A DNA stretch of 64,000 nucleotides from Neptunitalea chrysea (GTDB lineage Bacteria; Bacteroidota; Bacteroidia; Flavobacteriales; Flavobacteriaceae): positions 1-64,000 of the forward strand of contig NZ_BRVP01000011.1 in NCBI RefSeq assembly GCF_027924145.1. Direction: 5' to 3'. Positions 60,271 to 64,000 of the stretch are shown here, piece by piece. The notes under the pieces are model-generated. The model searched no databases and was not told the DNA's origin. It was given only the letters and a program-made list of their open reading frames with translations. How positions within the stretch are numbered: the first letter of the stretch is position 1; every line of letters begins with the position of its first letter. The position numbers and the translations under genes were made by a program.

Positions 60271-63051
60271 ATGAAGAAAAACATCTCTTTTTTCTTGTTA
60301 CTTTTTTGTGTTTTTACTGGCATGCAAGCCCAAGAGTATAAACTAACAGGAAATGTAAAAGACGAAAACCAACAGGGACTATCTTCGGCTACTGTTTTCA
60401 CAGAAACCATTGCAGACAGCACGTTAATTAATTACACCGTTACGTCTACTTCCGGAAGTTTTGATCTGGATTTTAAGACAAAAGCTTCAAAAGTTAGGGT
60501 TGTGATAAACTATAATGGTTATGAAACCTACAGAAAAGATATTTCTTTAGATAAGGAGACAATCAATTTAGGTACAATAGGTTTGGAGCCTATGGCCTTT
60601 CAATTAGAGGGGGTTAGTGTAGTAGGTACTGCTACACCTATAACGGTGAAAGCAGATACTTTAGAATTTAATGCAAATTCGTTTAAAGTAGCTCCCGATT
60701 CTAATGTAGAGACCTTGTTAAAACAACTTCCGGGGGTAGATGTTACCTCTGATGGAGCCATTACTGTTAATGGTAAGGAAGTGAATAATATTTTAGTAAA
60801 CGGAAAACCCTTCTTTGGTAAAGATGGTAAAATTGCAACTCAGAATCTACCAGCTAATTTAATTGAAAAAATTCAGGTTGTCGATACCAAAACGAAGGAA
60901 GAAGAGTTGTCTGGAGATACGGCAAGTTCTGAGGAAAAAACCATTAACCTTACCATTCAGGAAGATAAAAATAAAGGGTTGTTTGGTAAGGCAACAGCTG
61001 GTTACGGAACCGATGATAGGTACGAGAGTAGTTTGTTATTTAATACTTTTAAAGGAGATAGAAAGATTAGTGTGTTAGGGTCTTCTAATAATATCAACTC
61101 TATAGGGTTTTCTATGGATGATATTTTTGATAATATGGGAGGCGGAAGAAATATGTCGATATGGACAAATTCTGATGGATCTTTTAATATTAACGGACAA
61201 CAATTTGGAGGAAGTACGGGAATTACGCAATCAAACATGATTGGTCTTAATTATGCGGATAATTTTGGGGATGATGCTGTTGAGCCGAGTGTGACTTATT
61301 ATTTTACAGAAACTAATACAGATAATGTAAATAGAACAAACACTACTAACTTATTACCAGACAGAACTACGTATACATCTTCAGACTATATTACCGATAA
61401 TTATAGTAGAGGACATAATATTAGTACTGATATTGAAATAAAGATAGATTCTACATTCTCAGTTTACTTAAACCCAGGATTTAAAAATACGTTTAATGAG
61501 AATAATTATTCTGGGTCGCAGAATACGTCTGATGATACAGGACAGGTGTTGAATGAGAGTATAAGTAGTTCTAAGCAACAAAAAAACAGCAATACTTTTA
61601 ACAATACATTGTTTCTGTATAAAAGGTTTAAAAAGGATGGAAGGGGCTTGAGTTTTAGATTTGAAAATGAAAATAGTAAAGACGATGCAGATTTATATAC
61701 GCAATCAGAAACTTATTACTATGCTACAGGAGATCCTGAAGAAATCAGAAATCAGAATATATTAGATAACACAGAGAATACAGATTATACAGTAGGGGCT
61801 TCATATAGAGAGCCTGTTGGAGATTCTTTGCGATTACGTGTTGGGGTAGAATATGAATATTCTAAGAGTATAGATAGTAGGCAAACCTATGATTTTAATG
61901 ATACCTCTGGAGCTTATACCGATTTAAATGGAGAGCAATCTAATTACTATAGTTCTATACAAAATAGATTAAACCCGGAAGTAACTCTTGAGTTAAGAAA
62001 AAAGAAATTTAGAAGCGGGATTGATTTAGGAGCAGATATTGTTAGTTTTAAAAATAATTCAAGATATCTGGGAGTAAATACAGATCTTGATAAAAACTAT
62101 GTGTTTCCTAATCTTTCTGCACATTTAAATTACCGTATGGATAAATCAAAGTCTATTTGGTCTAGATATCGCTATAATGTAAGTTTGCCATCTGCACAAC
62201 AAATATTACCTGTAGAAAACCTTTCTAATACATTAAATACTGTTGTTGGTAATGGGGATCTGCAACCAACAAAAAGGCATAATTTGTATTTCAACTTTAA
62301 TAATTATGATTACTCTACTCGAACAGGAATGTTTATGTGGTTAGGAGGTAATTATTATCAGGATCAAATTGTAACCTCAGTTGTGTATGATGATTCTAAT
62401 AAGGGGACTACTACTTACCAGAATTTAGATGATGTTTATAGTTGGTATACAGGGGTAAGTTATAATAAGCAAATTAAAAGTGAAGGTTCTAGTTTCCGTT
62501 ACCGTGTAAGTATGAATGTTAATCAAAGTAGAAGTAAAGGGTTAACGAATGCAGAACTATATGAGTCATCTACATGGCAATTAAATCCTAAGGCGTCTCT
62601 TACGTACGAAATAACAGATATGTTTACGGTAGAACCTAGTTATTCTTATACCTATAATACTACTAATTACGATAATTATATTATAGATAACAGTAGTAAT
62701 TTTACGCATAAAGCGAGAATTGAAACTACTTTAACATGGCCTAAGAATTTAGTATGGGGGAACGATTTTGGGTATACGTATAACTCTAATATAGCAGATG
62801 GTTTTCAAAAAGACTTCTACTTATGGAATACTAGTTTAGGATATTATTTCTTAGATAAAAAGTTATTGGCGAAGGTAAAAGTGTATGATATATTAGATCA
62901 GAATGTAAGTGCTACCAGAACTATTACACCAACAGCTATTGTAGATGAGGAAAATACGGTATTAAAGCAATATGTAATGTTCTCATTAACCTATAATATG
63001 GAAATGTTTGGAGGTAAAAGAAAGAGCAGAAATCGTATGTGGATGAACTAA
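60271..63051 (+). CDS. TonB-receptor-like outer-membrane beta-barrel protein
   Basis: The 926-residue protein has a signal peptide (MKKNISFFLLLFCVFTGMQA), a carboxypeptidase-regulatory-like domain (about 24-112), a plug-like segment (APDSNVETLLKQLPGVDVTS, DGAITVNGKEV, then NGKPFF) and a large beta-barrel with aromatic strand ends. It matches the outer_membrane beta-barrel family (OMP_b-brl_3) of Bacteroidetes, which lacks a SusD partner. Its substrate cannot be inferred. The gene stands alone, with a strong hairpin just before the start codon. Confidence 0.9.
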   Translation: MKKNISFFLLLFCVFTGMQAQEYKLTGNVKDENQQGLSSATVFTETIADSTLINYTVTSTSGSFDLDFKTKASKVRVVINYNGYETYRKDISLDKETINLGTIGLEPMAFQLEGVSVVGTATPITVKADTLEFNANSFKVAPDSNVETLLKQLPGVDVTSDGAITVNGKEVNNILVNGKPFFGKDGKIATQNLPANLIEKIQVVDTKTKEEELSGDTASSEEKTINLTIQEDKNKGLFGKATAGYGTDDRYESSLLFNTFKGDRKISVLGSSNNINSIGFSMDDIFDNMGGGRNMSIWTNSDGSFNINGQQFGGSTGITQSNMIGLNYADNFGDDAVEPSVTYYFTETNTDNVNRTNTTNLLPDRTTYTSSDYITDNYSRGHNISTDIEIKIDSTFSVYLNPGFKNTFNENNYSGSQNTSDDTGQVLNESISSSKQQKNSNTFNNTLFLYKRFKKDGRGLSFRFENENSKDDADLYTQSETYYYATGDPEEIRNQNILDNTENTDYTVGASYREPVGDSLRLRVGVEYEYSKSIDSRQTYDFNDTSGAYTDLNGEQSNYYSSIQNRLNPEVTLELRKKKFRSGIDLGADIVSFKNNSRYLGVNTDLDKNYVFPNLSAHLNYRMDKSKSIWSRYRYNVSLPSAQQILPVENLSNTLNTVVGNGDLQPTKRHNLYFNFNNYDYSTRTGMFMWLGGNYYQDQIVTSVVYDDSNKGTTTYQNLDDVYSWYTGVSYNKQIKSEGSSFRYRVSMNVNQSRSKGLTNAELYESSTWQLNPKASLTYEITDMFTVEPSYSYTYNTTNYDNYIIDNSSNFTHKARIETTLTWPKNLVWGNDFGYTYNSNIADGFQKDFYLWNTSLGYYFLDKKLLAKVKVYDILDQNVSATRTITPTAIVDEENTVLKQYVMFSLTYNMEMFGGKRKSRNRMWMN

Positions 63052-63410
63052 AATGATTTAGTGTACATATACTGAGTGCTTTGTGTGTGCTGGTGAATAG
63101 TGATAAAATAGTATTCTATTTACCAGCCACAACTGGCACTACTACTAGAAAAAAACAAACCATTTTAAAATTCACTACTAGGAGATTCTCTACCTTTATT
63201 CCCATTGTTATTACACTTTTTTTCTTATAATTATAACAATTGTTGTGATTGAAAAGGTTTCAAGTCTACTTACTTAATCCTATAATTTTCTGGAAGATTT
63301 TGTTTAGCTTAATTGTTTTCGATAGTTGTATTTTTAAAACCAAAGCCTACGAAAAAAAATAGATTAGAATAGTATACACCAAAAACAATTAAACCTACAA
63401 TACTTACTTT
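63052..63410. other. Intergenic region between convergent genes
   Basis: No gene is seen. GCTGGTGAATAG (63089-63100) and CTATTTACCAGC (63116-63127) form a 12-bp hairpin with one wobble. It may be the terminator of the outer-membrane gene, though no T-run follows. The rest is AT-rich without visible signals. Confidence 0.5.
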
Positions 63411-63740
63411 TTATAACTGACTTTTAATCTTAATGAGTTCTGCTTTTATATTTTCTAGCTTTCTTATAATCTCAAAATTGGTAAGCGTTTTTTTACGTTC
63501 TTCTTTTAAATGAATTTTTGCTCCTTCTAGGGTAAAGCCTCTTTCTTTAACTAAATGATATATAAGCTGTAAATTTTTGATGTCTTCACGTGTAAACTTT
63601 CTATTGCCCTTAGCATTTTTTTTTGGTTTTAAAACATCAAATTCTTTCTCCCAAAAACGTATTAGTGAGGTGTTTACCTTGAAAGCTTCGGCTACTTCAC
63701 CTATGCTGTAATACAATTTATCAGGGAGATTTATATGCAT
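63411..63740 (-). CDS. MerR-family transcriptional regulator
   Basis: The 109-residue protein has a MerR N-terminal HTH (KLYYSIGEVAEAFKVNTSLI, RFWEKEF) and wing (FTREDIKNLQLIYHLVKERG), then a coiled coil (about 75-109). It is the short form lacking an effector domain, common in Bacteroidetes. It starts 4 bp after the M23 peptidase gene stop on the same strand, so the two are likely one transcript. Confidence 0.9.
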   Translation of the reverse strand: MHINLPDKLYYSIGEVAEAFKVNTSLIRFWEKEFDVLKPKKNAKGNRKFTREDIKNLQLIYHLVKERGFTLEGAKIHLKEERKKTLTNFEIIRKLENIKAELIKIKSQL

Positions 63741-63744
63741 AGTA

Positions 63745-64000
63745 TTAATCCAGTGATTGGTTTTCTAAAGTAGAAGCTTTTAACATAGCGTCAAACTCTT
63801 TCTCAGTTAAACTACCGTAGTAAAAGTTCATTGGGTTAATACGTTCACCATCTTTCCATACCTCATAATGGCAGTGAGGGCCTCTAGATCGTCCTGTATT
63901 ACCTACATATCCTATTATATCTCCACGTTTAACATGCTGACCTTTTCTAACATTGTATTTACTTAAGTGGGCATACAAACTAATATAACCATACCCATGG
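63745..64000 (-). CDS. M23-family peptidase (LytM), N-terminus outside window
   Basis: The frame runs into the window edge. The visible C-terminal 84 codons show HGYGYISLYAHLSKYNVRKG, then GYVGNTGRSRGPHCHYEVWK. H in LYAHLS and the HCH motif are the LytM zinc-binding residues. Such enzymes hydrolyse peptidoglycan cross-links in the periplasm. The following ERINPMNFYYGSLTEKEF tail is the usual end of Bacteroidetes M23 proteins. Confidence 0.92.
   Translation of the reverse strand, partial: HGYGYISLYAHLSKYNVRKGQHVKRGDIIGYVGNTGRSRGPHCHYEVWKDGERINPMNFYYGSLTEKEFDAMLKASTLENQSLD

Overview
The window looks like chromosome of a marine-type flavobacterium (Bacteroidetes). Support for this: low GC; SusC/SusD outer-membrane genes; a Y_Y_Y/LuxR-type polysaccharide regulator; ISAon1-type and BfmABC-type mobile genes; SSB and RadC-like accessory genes typical of Bacteroidetes elements; and -7 boxes of the TAnnTTTG type in front of era and der.

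Region 1 (1-18137) is accessory DNA. It is an array of small redox modules, each made of one or two NAD(P)-dependent enzymes (SDR, aldo-keto reductase, NmrA-type or a dienelactone-hydrolase-like enzyme), sometimes a small membrane protein, and an AraC-family regulator as last gene. Four full regulators are present, and a fifth survives only as a C-terminal fossil. Five enzyme genes have a direct repeat with exactly 21-bp spacing 54-72 bp before the start codon, which I read as AraC-type operators. A mobilization block (coupling protein, DUF5712/MobB-type relaxase, BfmA-like protein, FMN reductase, RadC-like protein, SSB) splits the array.

Region 2 (18808-42550) consists of two integrative elements in tandem at the 3' end of an initiator tRNA-Met gene (minus strand, 42478-42550). 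Partial copies of the tRNA 3' end lie at 18808-18824 and 29795-29836. Element A (about 11 kb) carries a tyrosine integrase, an excisionase-like protein, a protein with two winged-helix segments followed by five iteron-like repeats at 21-22 bp phasing, a DUF6150-like secreted protein, a two-gene DNA methyltransferase plus PD-(D/E)XK nuclease pair, and an intact ISAon1-type IS with an 8-bp target duplication. Element B (about 12.7 kb) carries its own integrase, a superfamily 2 helicase, a RecA-like ATPase, DUF3871 and RadC-like proteins, a TPR lipoprotein-like or secreted protein, an XRE regulator and a membrane-anchored nuclease-like cargo protein. Each element has its own arm-type repeats and its own terminator just beyond the tRNA end. 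Repeats just left of 18808 hint at a third element.

Region 3 (42551-64000) is core-like. A polysaccharide utilization locus consistent with laminarin or another beta-1,3-glucan (regulator, SusC, SusD, glycan-binding-type lipoprotein, GH16, GH3, GH16) is followed by era, an MtfA-like peptidase, der, a TonB-receptor-like outer-membrane protein, a MerR regulator and an M23 peptidase cut by the window edge. The SusC gene and the second outer-membrane protein gene each have a perfect long inverted repeat immediately before the start codon.

The readings most worth following are the self-regulated redox module array, the tandem tRNA-fMet elements with swapped terminators, the iteron/winged-helix pair, the methyltransferase-nuclease pair and the membrane-anchored nuclease-like protein. 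All functions are inferred from sequence by eye; no database search was run.
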